Below, piece after piece: positions 42,700-54,450 of a stretch of 64,000 bases of DNA (the stretch's first letter is position 1; each line of letters starts with the position of its first letter). The position numbers were made by a program, and so were the translations under genes. The notes beneath the pieces were generated by a model, which saw nothing but the letters and a program-made list of their open reading frames with translations, was not told where the DNA came from and did no database searches. The stretch is from Asterias rubens (Eukaryota; Echinodermata; Asteroidea; Forcipulatida; Asteriidae). Where the stretch lies: contig NC_047063.1 in assembly GCF_902459465.1 (NCBI RefSeq), forward strand, positions 7,191,343-7,255,342, in the 5' to 3' direction.

Positions 42700-43485
42700 G
42701 TTTGCTCCTCACCAATCGAGTTACAACATACCGATCTGCGAGTCAGACGAGACTCAGTAGACTCCGGCTTACACGTTCAAGACGTTCAAATCACACCGGG
42801 TGTTAGTTCGCACACACTCTAAGACATATGCAACTTTCTGCACAACCGACCGCATCGTTTTCGTCACCAGGTTTAAAACAACAAGGGGAGAAAATGTCAA
42901 GATTCTCTGTTGATGCTTTGACGCTCTCCAAAATACAAAGTGCTCTTCAGCGAACGACGGCTATTACTAAATAACTGTTGTTATTAAAAGCTCTAAATTA
43001 TTCACGGATAGCCCTTTCAGAATGATTGTAAGTTGGAGGCGTTATAAATAAACCCATAAGGCGAGGACAGACAAAGTGCGTTATGGTGTCATGGAGAGCT
43101 CCACCATATTCGGCTCATCGCGACGTGTAATAAAAGACCAGCTGCTAGTCATCATGATTTGTCAGGCTTCGTGACTACATTCTATGTCCCTTGATATATG
43201 GTTTGATCATAAAGCTATGATTATAATAACAATTCCATGCCCGCAATAAATACAACCTGCGAGAGTTATCACATGCACGATGATTACATTAACAGCATTT
43301 TCAATTTAATTGGATTTTGAAAGTCGTGTTCGTTTGACAGGGAATCGAAATTGTACCACGAAAACTAATAATTATAACTAGGTATGGTGTATTTTGTATA
43401 CACGAATTGTCTCAAATGCCAACTGTTTTTATATTGTCATTAATTTTGATAGTAATTACCAAAATAAAATTTCTCGGCCTCTTCT
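42700..43485. other. 5' flank of the minus-strand GPCR
   Basis: No coding sequence. It must hold the promoter and 5' untranslated region of the GPCR, but I see no convincing TATA box or initiator to place them. Confidence 0.4.
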
Positions 43486-43488
43486 ACT

Positions 43489-43822
43489 TTAAAGTCACTA
43501 AATACCTTTGGTAACTGTCAGAGACCTGTGTTCTCACTTGGTGTTTCTCAACATATGCCTAAAGTATTACAAAAGCTGTGGAAATTTTGCCTCAATTTGT
43601 CATCGCAATTGCAAGAGAATAATACAATAAAGGGAAAAACGCATTGTTGTACGCTTTCAAATGCCTATTAAAAGCCTTCAGCGAGAAAAAAAAACTCTTT
43701 CTCACAAACTATGTTACCTTGAGGGAGCCGTTTCTCTCAACAGCTCTCCATTGCTCACAACCAAGTAAGTTTTTATGCTCACAGTTATTTTGAGTATTTA
43801 CCAAAAGTGTCCAGAGCCTTTA
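43489..43822 (+). mobile_element. Old MITE-1-related copy 5' of the minus-strand GPCR
   Basis: Ends weakly recognisable (ccaaaagtgtccagagcctt); body caacatatgcctaaagt and gggagccgtttctc present; the central palindrome is replaced by the older subfamily sequence. Confidence 0.68.
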
Positions 43823-44399
43823 AGACGAACCTTGCAGCTCCAGATGTACTGGATAATTATTCTTAATAGTCTACCTCAGTGTCTCGCCCGACCATTACTC
43901 TGACATGTCTTAATACTTGTTCGTCTCAAGTGGTTTATCATTTGCTAAAACGCTTGTCGGAATTAATGATCCATCCCACGATTAGGGTGAAACATTAAAG
44001 GTGTTCGTTCATCGGTACTTACAATTTGCTGTTCTCATTTAAGTACGGATTGCGTATTGACATTTACCTGGTAAGTCTGCTGCCACCTATCGTTCCAAAG
44101 TCTCCTATTATAAATAGGTCATATAAAGACATCAATGCAATGACCAGGGTGTATGCAATCGCCTTCGTTGCCTCCGTGAAGTATCAGGCTTTCAACAGTG
44201 TAACAGTGCCTTGAACAAGTTGCATGGCACTTGCGGAGCTTCGTATATGATTTCATCCCTTGTGTTAAAATTTAAACGTCTTTTGTTTGATTTTACAAAT
44301 GTAATTACATTTGGAGAAAAGGATGACGGAAGATGTAGGAATTTGTGGAAACTGGAGCAGCGAATGAACATCAACTTTGAAAACATATTTCTGTAACGC

Positions 44400-44530
44400 C
44401 AGGGGTGGATTTCACAAAGAGTTAGGACTAGTCTTATCTAGAGTTGGGACCAGTTACTGGTCCTAACTAAGGACTATCTATGCAATTTGTATATCACCTA
44501 GGAAGTTAGGACTAGTGAAATCCACCCCTG
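44400..44530. mobile_element. Short MITE with caggggtggatttcac ends
   Basis: 131 bases. caggggtggatttcac at the left and gtgaaatccacccctg at the right are perfect inverted repeats; inside, aggactagtc and gggaccagttactggtcc give further pairing. Confidence 0.82.
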
Positions 44531-44877
44531 ATGATCTTAATGGAACGCATCAAAGGAATTCATAACGGAAGAAAACACAATAGCAATCCGAGCACATAGA
44601 AATGTCCTTGCCAACCGATTTAAGATTTCAAACCGAAACGCAGAAAGCCTTTTGCCCATACAATGTCCATCCCATTTTATCAGGAAGTAATTACAATTAC
44701 TTCAAGACTCGACGTTTTATCCAACATATTTTGTCGGTAGTAGCATTGTGGCTGTAGCATTAATGCTGTTTTTCTACGCAAATTAATTGCGAAGGCCGCC
44801 AAGGCTTTCACAAAAAAAAATCGTTCAGGCAATACAAACACTCGACATTGATTTTCAGCGATAGTCAAAACCAAAAT

Positions 44878-45143
44878 AGGTTCACAGTTTCCCTCTGAAG
44901 TAAGAATGATTTTCCACGAATTTGATTCCGATACCTCAGATTTAGAACGTGATGTCTCGAAATCAAGCACCTGAAAGCACACAACTTCGTGTGACAAGGG
45001 TGTTTTTTCTGTCATTATTATCTCGCAACTACGACAAGCAAATGAGCTCAAATTTTCACAGGTTTGTTATTTTATGCATGTTGAGATACACCAAGTGAGA
45101 AGACTGATATTTGACAATTACCAAAAGTGTCCTGTGTATTTAA
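44878..45143 (-). mobile_element. MITE-1 copy, truncated
   Basis: Reverse orientation, missing its first end; internal palindrome half decayed; ends ccaaaagtgtcctgtgta then TTAA. Confidence 0.7.
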
Positions 45144-45219
45144 GGGTGATAATATAACAATGGTTTTTTTTTTTTTTTTTTACTTATTTTGCGATACGCG
45201 AACAATATTGATGTAGACC

Positions 45220-45625
45220 TCAAAGCATGACTTATAACATGATTTGTCGACAGTCGCAACGCGTATAATACTATGATTTGTCCGAGTCGTGATGCATACA
45301 TTATGATTTGTCGACAGTCGATGATACTTTTACTAGCACGGCACCTCCTGACATGACCAAGTTGCACGCTGTGACGGGGTCAATTGCGTTTTGTAAACCC
45401 GAAGGGACAATTCTTTGATGTTCACTTGAACCCGCGGGTGTTTCGTACACAGCGCTGGACATCTACAAACGCTGGGAACGATTTTGGTGATGTTCTGTAC
45501 ACCGTATCACTTTTCACGTTACCCGACCCCGAGCCATGTAAAATGCGTATGACAAGGTATAACAACGATATTGTTGACTGTCACCAATGACACGATTTGT
45601 CTACTGTCGTGTTGCGTATACTAAC
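45220..45625 (+). repeat. Degenerate repeat of atgatttgtcgacagtcg
   Basis: Three units at 45228-45320 and a related block at 45570-45625, each followed by a cacctcctga segment. Not coding. Confidence 0.65.
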
Positions 45626-46149
45626 ACTTCACCTCCTGAAATTACAAACAACAAAACTCTATCATAAACGCGTGTATGTGCTTGTATTCTCTATTAGGGC
45701 ATGGACAAAAGGTGACGACGTAAAGAATTTGTCCTTTTTGCTTGATTACTTTTTAATTTTAGAAGAACTTGTCCTTTGCGTATACGTCACTTATTCAGTT
45801 TATGACAATAACGCTCCGGTACAAATTGTAACCAGCATCAAAAACTCATTGTGCTGGTACAATTGTTTTTTTTCCAGTAACCTATCTTTACATTATGTTG
45901 TGTATTAAAGCAGAAAAAGACTACCCTAACTGTTTCTTGTTTTTACATAAAAAGAGTCAGGTCTGCTACTTCACGGAGGCAACGAATGCCTCCGTGACTT
46001 GGTGCCTTTGAAATGCTCCGTATGAATTTACAATTTCTTCATAGGATGCCCTTTGCCAAGGAAAACATGCTTTGGTGCCCTTGTCATTTCAAAAACGAGG
46101 CAAACATGCATAAAGAATTACTCTAAAGTGGTCCACGTTCACCAACCCA

Positions 46150-46182
<33 letters not shown>

Positions 46183-46189
46183 GAATATA

Positions 46190-46396
46190 TTATTTAAAGC
46201 CATTGGACATTTTCGGAACAGAAAAACAAAATTCAAAGTTCACAGATATACAAATTACTTACAGGGTTTACAGAAGGTAATGGTTAAAGACTTCTCTTGA
46301 AATATTATTCCATGAAATGCTTTACTTTTTGATGAAACATTAAAGAAATGTCAGTTATCGATATCGAGAATTACGGACTTATTTTAAACTCATTTT
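46190..46396 (+). mobile_element. MITE-2 5' part, truncated
   Basis: TTAA followed by agccattggacattttcgg and a body matching the first 200 bases of the 26.8-kb copy, ending where the LINE fragment begins. Preceded by an ATCA microsatellite (46152-46182), not by MITE-1. Confidence 0.75.
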
Positions 46397-46399
46397 AAG

Positions 46400-46770
46400 A
46401 TGTGGCGCTGGAGGAGAATGCTAAAAATATCATGGCAAGAACACAAAACCAATGTTTTTGTTAGAAACCTGATAGGAGAAGATAGACCCACCTTGTCCTC
46501 AAAAATTAACAAAAACAAGCTTCAGTACTTTGGTCACATATCCAGAAGAGAGGGGGACAACCTTGAGAAGATCTTTATGCAAGGATGTGTTGCAGGTAGT
46601 CGCCGACGTGGCCGTCAAAAACTTCGTTGGACAGACGGAATCAAAGAACTCACGGGCTTATCAATAAACGTTGCTTATCGATCTGCACTGGATAGACAGA
46701 AGTGGAACTACATCATAAACAGGGTCACAAATGGTCAGCCATGACTCATAGGACGACGACGACGAATATG
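46400..46770 (+). mobile_element. LINE 3' fragment (possibly RTE-like)
   Basis: An open stretch of 114 residues with KLQYFGHISRREGDNLEK, a basic RRRGRQKLRWTDGI and a Trp-rich end is typical of the last domain of endonuclease/RT-type LINEs. It ends in a GAC trinucleotide run (about 46753-46765), a tail style seen in RTE elements. The 5' part is missing; upstream is a truncated MITE-2. Confidence 0.78.
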
Positions 46771-46784
46771 CCAGTGAGGTTTTT

Positions 46785-46866
46785 TTCACAGAACTCGGGA
46801 AAGTACTGAGTACACCTCATTCGGTGTATGGGTAAAACACATTCCATTAATATTATTTTATCCCTG
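46785..46866 (+). mobile_element. SINE-B 3' part
   Basis: Contains cgggaaagtactgagtacac and cggtgtatgggtaaaac; no head. Confidence 0.6.
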
Positions 46867-46899
46867 ATGCAAATACTATCTACATGTAGCAAATAACAA

Positions 46900-47515
46900 A
46901 TATATAGACCTAATAATTACAATAGACTTATTATTTATTTTTTTTGCACTTAATGAAAAACACAAATTTGTTGCAGATTCTTGAAAAAATAAATAGTCTG
47001 AGCATCCTTTGTGTGATTGGGAAGAAGAGTTGGTCCGTGCAGGAGAGTGAGCGATCGGAAATGACACGGCAAGGGTTCTATATATGGGCTCGATAAACTG
47101 AGGGGAAGATGTGGATGATCTAATCCGTCTGCGTTGTTGGTGCATCTATAGTAAGTAAGATATGTAGGATGGAGACTGTTTATGGAGACCTTTGTACACA
47201 AGAAAAAGAACTCTGTATAGGATACGCTGCTTTATATAGGGAGACAGCGAAGAGCAATGAGTTACGATGTAGGAGGAAACTAAAAATAAATAGTAAACTT
47301 GCGGGTACAAACCACAAGAAAGAGCTGGTGTGGTCTCGGCGTTTCGAACAGTATACTCTGCTCGTCTCCTTGAGATACTATGTGATTTATGCGAGTCATA
47401 CTTCTTGCACTTGACAATGACGCGAGCAGAGGTGCGTTGGGCATTCTGAGGTTTAGTGATTAGGGATTTGTTTACACCAATCAAGAGGCTGTTGCAGTAG
47501 TCCAACCTGGGCTCA
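46900..47515 (-). mobile_element. LINE 3' fragment interrupted by a hairpin-family repeat
   Basis: On the minus strand the start reads MDYCNSLLIGVNKSLI and RVIVKCKKYDSH (RT C-terminal region). About 150 bases later the same element resumes with SLSPYIKQRILYR and VYKGLHKQSPSYI. The gap is filled by the covarying hairpin repeat (about 47235-47395). The 3' tail is degraded. Confidence 0.75.
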
Positions 47516-48046
47516 ATTTCATTGCCTTGCTTACCGTTAGCAAATAAAGTGTATTATTCACAGGTTAGCTGTTAATTTTGGCGTAGTGCGCATGCCCACT
47601 CGTAGGCATCCTACGCTAACACAGATAGCGCAGAAAATCGTGTAGACTTGTCCCCGTTTATCCGCAAAGGCAGGTACATGCTCTTTTAGAACCAGTGATT
47701 TCATTGGAAAATATCATTTCATTGGATAAACGTGCAGTGACGTAAACTTTCTATATCGGTGTTTTGATTGGTCCGAGGTGATGTTTGGCAGCTACACTTG
47801 CAGCGGTCGTCTGCATATGTCTGCGGTCGTCTGCATAGGAACATTTCAACCAATCGAGGGCGTGCATTTTTATCGTTCTCGTTATCGGGGCCTGTGTGAC
47901 CGGGCCTTAACATCGAGCAATAATATGCATTTTTGAATCCACGTGGAGGGGCCGAAAGGAATTCCTACGCATATACAACGCGACCTGGTGTACAGGAAAT
48001 CCGGATACGGTTCTAGTTTCTCCAAGTTGCGATACAAATTTTCAAC
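47516..48046. other. 5' flank of the plus-strand GPCR
   Basis: No coding sequence. ctgcggtcgtctgcata is repeated directly at about 47800-47838. GC content rises toward the gene. A short gcatcctacgctaac/gcgtag motif near 47580-47625 recalls the MITE at 63.1 kb. Confidence 0.4.
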
Positions 48047-49006
48047 ATGGACGGCCTGCTTGCTCTGCGGATTTACCAAGACATCACCGGTATGGTTGGG
48101 ATCCTGGGCAATGGTTTAGTTTGCTTCGTCATCTTCAAAGTACGAACAATGCAGACGCGTACAAACGCCTTCATATTTCATCAAGCAGTCATCGATTTAC
48201 TTGGCTCTATCATGAATGTCTTAAGAAATGAAATCGTCTTGCCTGATACTATCCCAAGCAACGCTCTGGGCCGGTTTATCTGCCACTTCTGGTTTTCAAA
48301 CTATTCGCTGTTTTACTTCTTCATTCTATCGACGTTCAATTTATTGGTGTTGACCATGGAGCGGTATTTCGCCATCGTTTACCCCTTCAAATATCAGGCA
48401 GCATTCACCACTTGGCCTCGGCTGAAAGTCTCAATGTCTATGGCGATGTGTTGGATTTTCAATACCATTCTGATGTCGTATACTTTGCTGATTTACAAAG
48501 AGGAAAACGGTAAATGTGTTCAGAATCCGATCCCAGGAGCGAACATAATTGGAGTTATTGTCGCGGTCTTGCAATACGTCGTCCCGGTTGCCGTGATGCT
48601 CTTCGCTTACATTCGCATCAGTGTGGAGATGAAGCGGGGAGCAGCCCGTGTCGGCCCGGCACCAGCGCAGCATCTTCCCGGTGGAGCAAACGCACCGGAC
48701 ATGGCCGAGTCCCTCCTCCGTGCAAGACGCAACACCTTCAAGATGCTCCTGATCGTCTTCATAACATTCTTGATCTGCTGGACGCCTAACCAGGTCATCT
48801 TTCTTATGTTTAATCTTGGGATAGACATTCAGTTCAATGGCTGGTTTTTCTTCATAACTGTTGCAATGGTTGCCTCAAACTCTTGCGTCAACCCGATGAT
48901 TTACGCTTTCAAGTACCGTCAGTTTCGTAATGGATTACGTCAGATATTTTGCAGACAACGAAATCACGCCAATGATATCAGCGCTATAACGACCGGTACC
49001 GGGTAA
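48047..49006 (+). CDS. Intronless rhodopsin-like (class A) GPCR, orphan peptide-receptor-like
   Basis: Receptor of 319 residues in one exon, with a short extracellular N-terminus. Seen: TM1 GMVGILGNGLVCF; TM2 HQAVIDLLGS (Asp of the sodium site); Cys at the top of TM3 (FICHFW); MERYFAIVYP, an ERY version of DRY; CWIF in TM4; a Cys in extracellular loop 2 (GKCVQN) to pair with TM3; Pro in TM5 (YVVPVAV); CWTPNQ in TM6; SNSCVNPMIY in TM7. These fit a class A receptor of the kind expanded in echinoderms as intronless genes; the ligand is unknown, with peptide more likely than amine because TM3 lacks an amine-binding Asp. The ATG context is aacATGg, favourable. The gene has higher GC than its flanks. 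Transcribed away from the 41.7-kb GPCR. Confidence 0.9.
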   Translation: MDGLLALRIYQDITGMVGILGNGLVCFVIFKVRTMQTRTNAFIFHQAVIDLLGSIMNVLRNEIVLPDTIPSNALGRFICHFWFSNYSLFYFFILSTFNLLVLTMERYFAIVYPFKYQAAFTTWPRLKVSMSMAMCWIFNTILMSYTLLIYKEENGKCVQNPIPGANIIGVIVAVLQYVVPVAVMLFAYIRISVEMKRGAARVGPAPAQHLPGGANAPDMAESLLRARRNTFKMLLIVFITFLICWTPNQVIFLMFNLGIDIQFNGWFFFITVAMVASNSCVNPMIYAFKYRQFRNGLRQIFCRQRNHANDISAITTGTG

Positions 49007-49065
49007 CACATTGAGAACTCTAAAGGAGGTATAAAATAACCTCTTTATATTAAAACACTTTTTGT

Positions 49066-49413
49066 TAGGGCACTGGTAATTACTCAAAATTACTCAAATA
49101 AATAAATGTTAGCATAAAAAACTTACTTGGTAACAAGCATTGGGGAGCATTTTATAACAAAAAAAAAAACATTGTGAAAAATGGCGTAGTTTTTGAGGCC
49201 ATTCCTCACTCAGTTTTACAAGGCATATTGAGAGCACGCAAATTTGGGCAACAAGGGGGTTATCTGTCATTTTTCTTTTCCAATTTTGATTACCAATTGT
49301 GTCAAAATTTTCACAGACTTGTTATTTTATGCTTATGTTGGGATACACCTACTAGTGAGAACACTGTTTTTTTGACAATAACCCATTGGTTATAAGGTAT
49401 CCATTGTCTTTAA
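49066..49413 (-). mobile_element. Old MITE-1-related copy downstream of the plus-strand GPCR
   Basis: Reverse orientation; starts within 60 bases of the GPCR stop; body motifs taacaagcattggggagc and gggatacacctac present. It carries the first AATAAA after the gene (near 49095), so it may supply a polyadenylation signal (inference). Confidence 0.65.
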
Positions 49414-49414
49414 A

Positions 49415-50990
49415 TCTTACACACATCAACTTAAATTACCGAGAAGGGACCGGTCTAAACCTTAGTCGGCGGTAAATGTTTCCGGTCTGAATATACACCA
49501 AGCCAAGATTGAACATGGATATTTGCAAATAAACAGAAACTGCACCCTGCAAACGTTGAACACATAAGTTGAGTTTAGTGCAATACCACGTGTAAACTGC
49601 AGTGTCTTGCATAGGATGTGAAGGGTAGCTGTGGCAAACGGCTTACTACTAAAATGGTGTTGTCTATATGGATCAATGGCCGCTATATAACTGTACGTTT
49701 GATTTCACATAATATTAATATATTGAGCACCACAAATTTCGTAAGATATTATATCTGTGGTGGTGCAGGTGACATGACCCCTTGTCTAATGTGGTACCAC
49801 CAGTGTGCCTTGTTAAGGTATAAAATGTACTGTTAACTCAGCAAGTTTGTTGTCGTCAGAGCTTTTGTATTCACTTTGTGTTTTGTTTCAAATATTCAAC
49901 GTAAGTACATTCAACATAATGTTTTTAAGCTGCATATCCTGTCGGGGCAATTGTGTAAATCGTTTAGAATGACACTTAAAATGTTTTAAAATTACGGTAT
50001 TTCCATGTACTTAATCCTATTGCACCTCCAGCCTCCCACACAGCACACATACTATCAGTTAATCAAGCATTAAACAGAATAATTGCTTGAATATATATAT
50101 ATATATATATTTGTATTACTTTTAACAGTTACCATGGTAACTATTTGACACGTCTACACGGTCAATTTGTATTAATTTGTTCATACTTTGTGGGTGGAAG
50201 GGACGGGATGCATGTAAACGAAATCGCATTTTCAATCCAATATAAAGCTCGTTGCCATGGTAACAGATCTTTATGAGGGGTCATTTTAGGCCAATTTTGG
50301 GGCATGAAAACTCGGTTTTAAGCTCATATTTAAAATTTCACCCCACCAAAATGCAAAACAATGTTGTATTACTAAAAATGTTCATCCTTGGCTTTACTTG
50401 GGACTACATTATTGCTATAAACTTCACCCTTATGCTATTTTAAGAACATGCATTGAGAATGTTTAAAAAAAAAACAGGGAAATCGCATTTTGAAATGCTT
50501 CCTTCAAATTGAATGTATAACTTACATTAGAGGATAATAAGAGCACTCTGTATGCTTATTGGATTACCCAACATGATTCAGGAATGGTTGGTGACCTAAA
50601 TATTGGAATTTAAGCTGTAACCATGGTAACTGGCTATAATTATATTGAACTAAAAATGCAATTTTGTTAGACTTGCACCCAAAGGTCCCAAAGGCGATTT
50701 GCATAAAAGTTGATTTGCATAAAAAACAAGTAACATGATAGTTTATTATTTTGCATAATGGTCACCATCTTAGTAATTCTAACTGCGTGGTAAATGATTA
50801 TTGATGTATTTCACTAAAACATTGCTAATGGTAAAAATGTATACACCTCGTGCGTAATGTGACTATCGTATTGGTTCTAGTTGTTAAACATAGGAAGTTA
50901 TTTGAGCATCATATATTGTATCCAAATTGTTTCTGTTTAACGCACAATATTACTGCACAAAATTTGCAGTTTCTTGTATGGGTTTCTTGA
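49415..50990. other. Intergenic, nothing supported
   Basis: AT-rich, with a short AT dinucleotide run at 50093-50110 and scattered ccatggtaac motifs (near 50131, 50255 and 50618). No gene. Confidence 0.4.
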
Positions 50991-51379
50991 TTAAAGGCAG
51001 TGGACACTGTTGGTAATTACTCAAAATAATTTTCAGCATAAAACCTCACTTGGTAACGAGTAATGGGAAAGGTTGATAATATAAAACATTGTGAGAAACG
51101 GCTCCCTCTGAAGTGACGTAGTTTTTGAGAAAGAAGTAATTTTACACGAATTTGATTTCGAGACCTCAGATTTATAGAATTTGAGGTCTCGAAATCAAGC
51201 ATCTGAAAGCACACAACTTCGAGTGACAAGGGTGTGTTTTTTCTTTCATTATTATCTCGCAACTCCGACGACCAATCGAGCTCAAACTTTCACAGGTTGG
51301 TTATTTTTTGCATATGTTGAGATACACCAAGTGAAACGACTGGTCTTTGACAATTACCCATAGTGTCTAGTGTCTTTAA
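50991..51379 (-). mobile_element. MITE-1 copy
   Basis: Full length, reverse orientation, TTAA at both ends, internal palindrome clear (gagacctcag ... tgaggtctcg). Confidence 0.84.
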
Positions 51380-51559
51380 GAAAATGTATTTGGTTGGCAG
51401 TTGTTAAATGCAATGTTTTTTACAGGATTGGTAGAACTGATCAAACAGTCGTGGACAGTGTTCATGTTTTGTGTGATGTTCATGAAATGTAATTTTTCCT
51501 CGAGTCGTTGCTTGAGTAAGGTGAAAAGGGATGCATAATGTCCAGCATTTGTTGTTCTT

Positions 51560-51900
51560 ATGGGGGAGTTAGTCTATGAAAAGCGTTTGAAACCATTTTG
51601 TTATAAAATGCAAACGGCTGGAGAGATGTTTTTAATCCATACAAAATTTGCCTCGCATTTGGGACGGTTTTCCTTATGTTTTGCGAACTAACACGGTCGG
51701 CCATTTTGTTGAGTTGAATTATTGACTCCACAAAATGGCGTGTTGTGACATATATAATGAAAACCGTTTAATTCCGAGGCATTGTTGTGTGGATCATTCT
51801 ACTTTTAAAACATCTATCTAACATATGCATTTCATAACAAAATGTGTCAAACGCATTTCTAGACCAACTCGCCCGATCCAAGGCACCGAGGCACTTTAAT
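51560..51900. mobile_element. Second copy of the long-TIR MITE
   Basis: gcgtttgaaaccattttgtt at the left pairs with aacaaaatgtgtcaaacgc at the right; it has the same acacggtcggccattt internal motif as the copy at 0.8-1.1 kb. Confidence 0.75.
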
Positions 51901-52415
51901 TTTGTACTGTAACAATCGAAATCAGCTATTTGCGGTGTTTTTATTTATTAAGTAAGGTTTTCAGATATGACTTCATTTCAGAGAGAAAAAAATCACAGAA
52001 AAAGAAAGGTTCTTTAGGAACTTTATAATCAGATAGTTTTTACGAATCAATGTTTCTATCTTTACCAATCACGTAAATACTTTTAGGAACAATAGTTATA
52101 GTCATAGTGTCCAGTTACACTGAACTTCAATAAACAAAGACAGAATGTTGTTTTCCATTGTTAATATCTAGTAAAATATAAACATGAATTAGAACAAAAT
52201 TATTGTACGAAGGTATATATAACAAAAGTACAAAGGCTATAGTCCACAGAGGGAAATAGCTTGGTGCGTCCTATAGCTGGGTGTGGTTTTGGCATGTGTG
52301 TTGGGTCCAGTTTAGACTCTGAATTATTCAGCCGTAAAATAGACTCAAGCGCTGTTGGCATTGGTTGCTCTCCAAGTATGAGATGGATTCTTAATTTATA
52401 GTGTGGTAATTTGGG

Positions 52416-52797
52416 AGTGTCGTGGCCGAGCGGTTAAGAGCACCGAATTCAAACTCTGGTGTTTCTGATCAGCAGTGTGTGGGTTCGATTCCCCAGCCGT
52501 GACACTTGTGTCCTTCAGCAAGACACATAACCACTTGTGTCCTTAAGCAATACACATAACCATTGCTTCGTCCTTCGGATGGGACGTAAAGTCGTTGGTC
52601 CCATGTGTTGTGTAAACGCATGCAAAATAACCCAGTGCACTTATCGAAAAGAGAAGGGGGCGGCCCGGTGTTCCTGGCTGGACTGGCAGCATATTGCGCC
52701 ACAGCACCTTGTAAACCTTTACATAGTGCTTAAGGATTAGGTCTTATATCCTTTGGCAAAAAGGCGCGTTATAAATACGGTTATTATTATTATTAAC
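52416..52797 (+). mobile_element. SINE-A copy, best preserved head
   Basis: The head gtggccgagcggttaagag with gggttcgattcc is like a leucine or serine tRNA (class II), and its terminal seven bases pair with ccgtgac near 52500. It is followed by the ggatgggacgtaaa core and a tail ending in an ATT run. A small internal duplication of the 'cttgtgtcctt' segment is present. Confidence 0.85.
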
Positions 52798-53339
52798 AGA
52801 GTACTTCATTGTAAAGAACAAGTAAATGTCTACAGAGGGTATGTTACACACAAAGCTAGTGTGGTTTGGGGTGAATATGGGTCTACTTTACGGCTGATTG
52901 ATATAGATTCTAAGTTATTTAGCCGTTAATCCACCGTTCCTTGATCTATGACTGGACTCAAGCACCGTTGGCATCATCTGTCTCCCATATAACATGAGAT
53001 GCATTATTTGTTTGTTTAAATGGGTAATTTCCAGTATGGATCTTCATAGCATGCCCTCAAACCTAGACTCGATGTCGCGCCAACTACACTAACGTACTAG
53101 CAAACAATCCGTACAGGAGTGCGCGCTCGCCTTCAATACTTGGTCCGAGGACCAGTTGGTGAATCCAGAGCATCATAAAACAATGGTTTTCTTGCGATGG
53201 CACGGGATTGGGACTTGAGTCTACCTTTAGCCCTGACCTTAAATCTTAATGCATTGTTAAAATGATATCAAAACGTGTGCCTCAGAGTCGGACAGATATT
53301 ATATTTATTATACCGTGATCTAAGCTTGAGTCACGCTGC

Positions 53340-54450
53340 CTATTAGCAATATCTGAAAAGAGAACCAAAATCAGGATCGGAAAGAACGTAAGCTACTACA
53401 GCTAGACACTTACCGTTCAAGGTTGGCCAGAGAACAATTTAACTGAATTTTGTCTGGTGAATTCCAGAGTGTGACATTGAACCTGTGCCATGAATATCAA
53501 ATCCCTGTTTTTCCCTTTTTTCAGCAGAAGGTGAATTAATGGGAAGTGATTCGTTCACATCGTCACCCACAATGCTTTCTCCAATCACAAGTACCAAAGG
53601 TGTCCCAGGGTTCGATTTCACAACTGAGGAGATATTACAAACTTAAAGACAGTGGACACTATTGGTAATTGTCAAAGACCAGTCTTCTCAATAGCAATAT
53701 CTGAAAAGAGAACCAAAAGTAGGATCGGAAAGAACGTACCTATTACTACAGCTAGACACTTACCGTTCAAAGTTGGCCAGAGAACAATTTAACTGAATTT
53801 TACTCGGTAATGAGTAATGAAGAGCTACTATTACTACAGCTAGACACTTACCGTTCAAGGTTGGCCAGAGAACAATTTAACTGAATTTTACTCGGTAATG
53901 AGTAAAGAAGAACTATTTTGGGAACGGCTCCCTCTGAAGTCACGTTTTTAGAAAAATGTAATTTCTCACTCTAATAAAACAAGAATTGATGAAGCATTCT
54001 GTGCATCTGAAAGCAAACAAAGTAATGCAAAAAGGTGTTGCGCTTTCATTATTCTCTTGCAACGTCAATGACCAGTTAAGTTAAAATGTTCACAGATTTG
54101 TTCTTTTATGCGTATGTTGGGATACACCAAGTGAGAATACCGGTTTTTGACAGTTGCCGAAGGTGTCCAAGGCCTTCAACGATAGGCCTACTCGTTTTGT
54201 TGTCATTGTGTCTGGTGAATTCCAGAGTGTGACATTGAACCTGTGCCATGAATATCAAATCCCTGTTTTTCCCTTTTTTTCAGCAGAAGGTGAATTAATG
54301 GGAAGTGATTCGTTCACATCGTCACCCACAATGCTTTCTCCAATCACAAGTACCAAAGGTGTCCCAGGGTTCGATTTCACAACTGAGGAGATATTACAAA
54401 CTTAAAGACAGTGGACACTATTGGTAATTGTCAAAGACCAGTCTACTCAC
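53340..54450 (+). repeat. Local duplication cluster
   Basis: Block 1 (gcaatatctgaaaagagaac to ttaactgaattt) occurs at about 53346-53450, 53692-53805 and, in part, 53828-53888. Block 2 (tctggtgaattccagag to the first 50 bases of MITE-1) occurs at 53453-53692 and 54211-54450, nearly identical. Confidence 0.85.
53930..54180 (-). mobile_element. Old MITE-1-related fragment
   Basis: Reverse orientation; cggctccctctgaagtc, tctgaaagcaaacaaag and gggatacaccaagtgag in order. Ends decayed. Confidence 0.65.

Noticed and set aside
52416..52505. Possible functional leucine or serine tRNA gene
   Set aside because: The cloverleaf is imperfect, and the same head recurs at several loci followed by the same non-tRNA body and LINE-like tail, so it is a SINE head.
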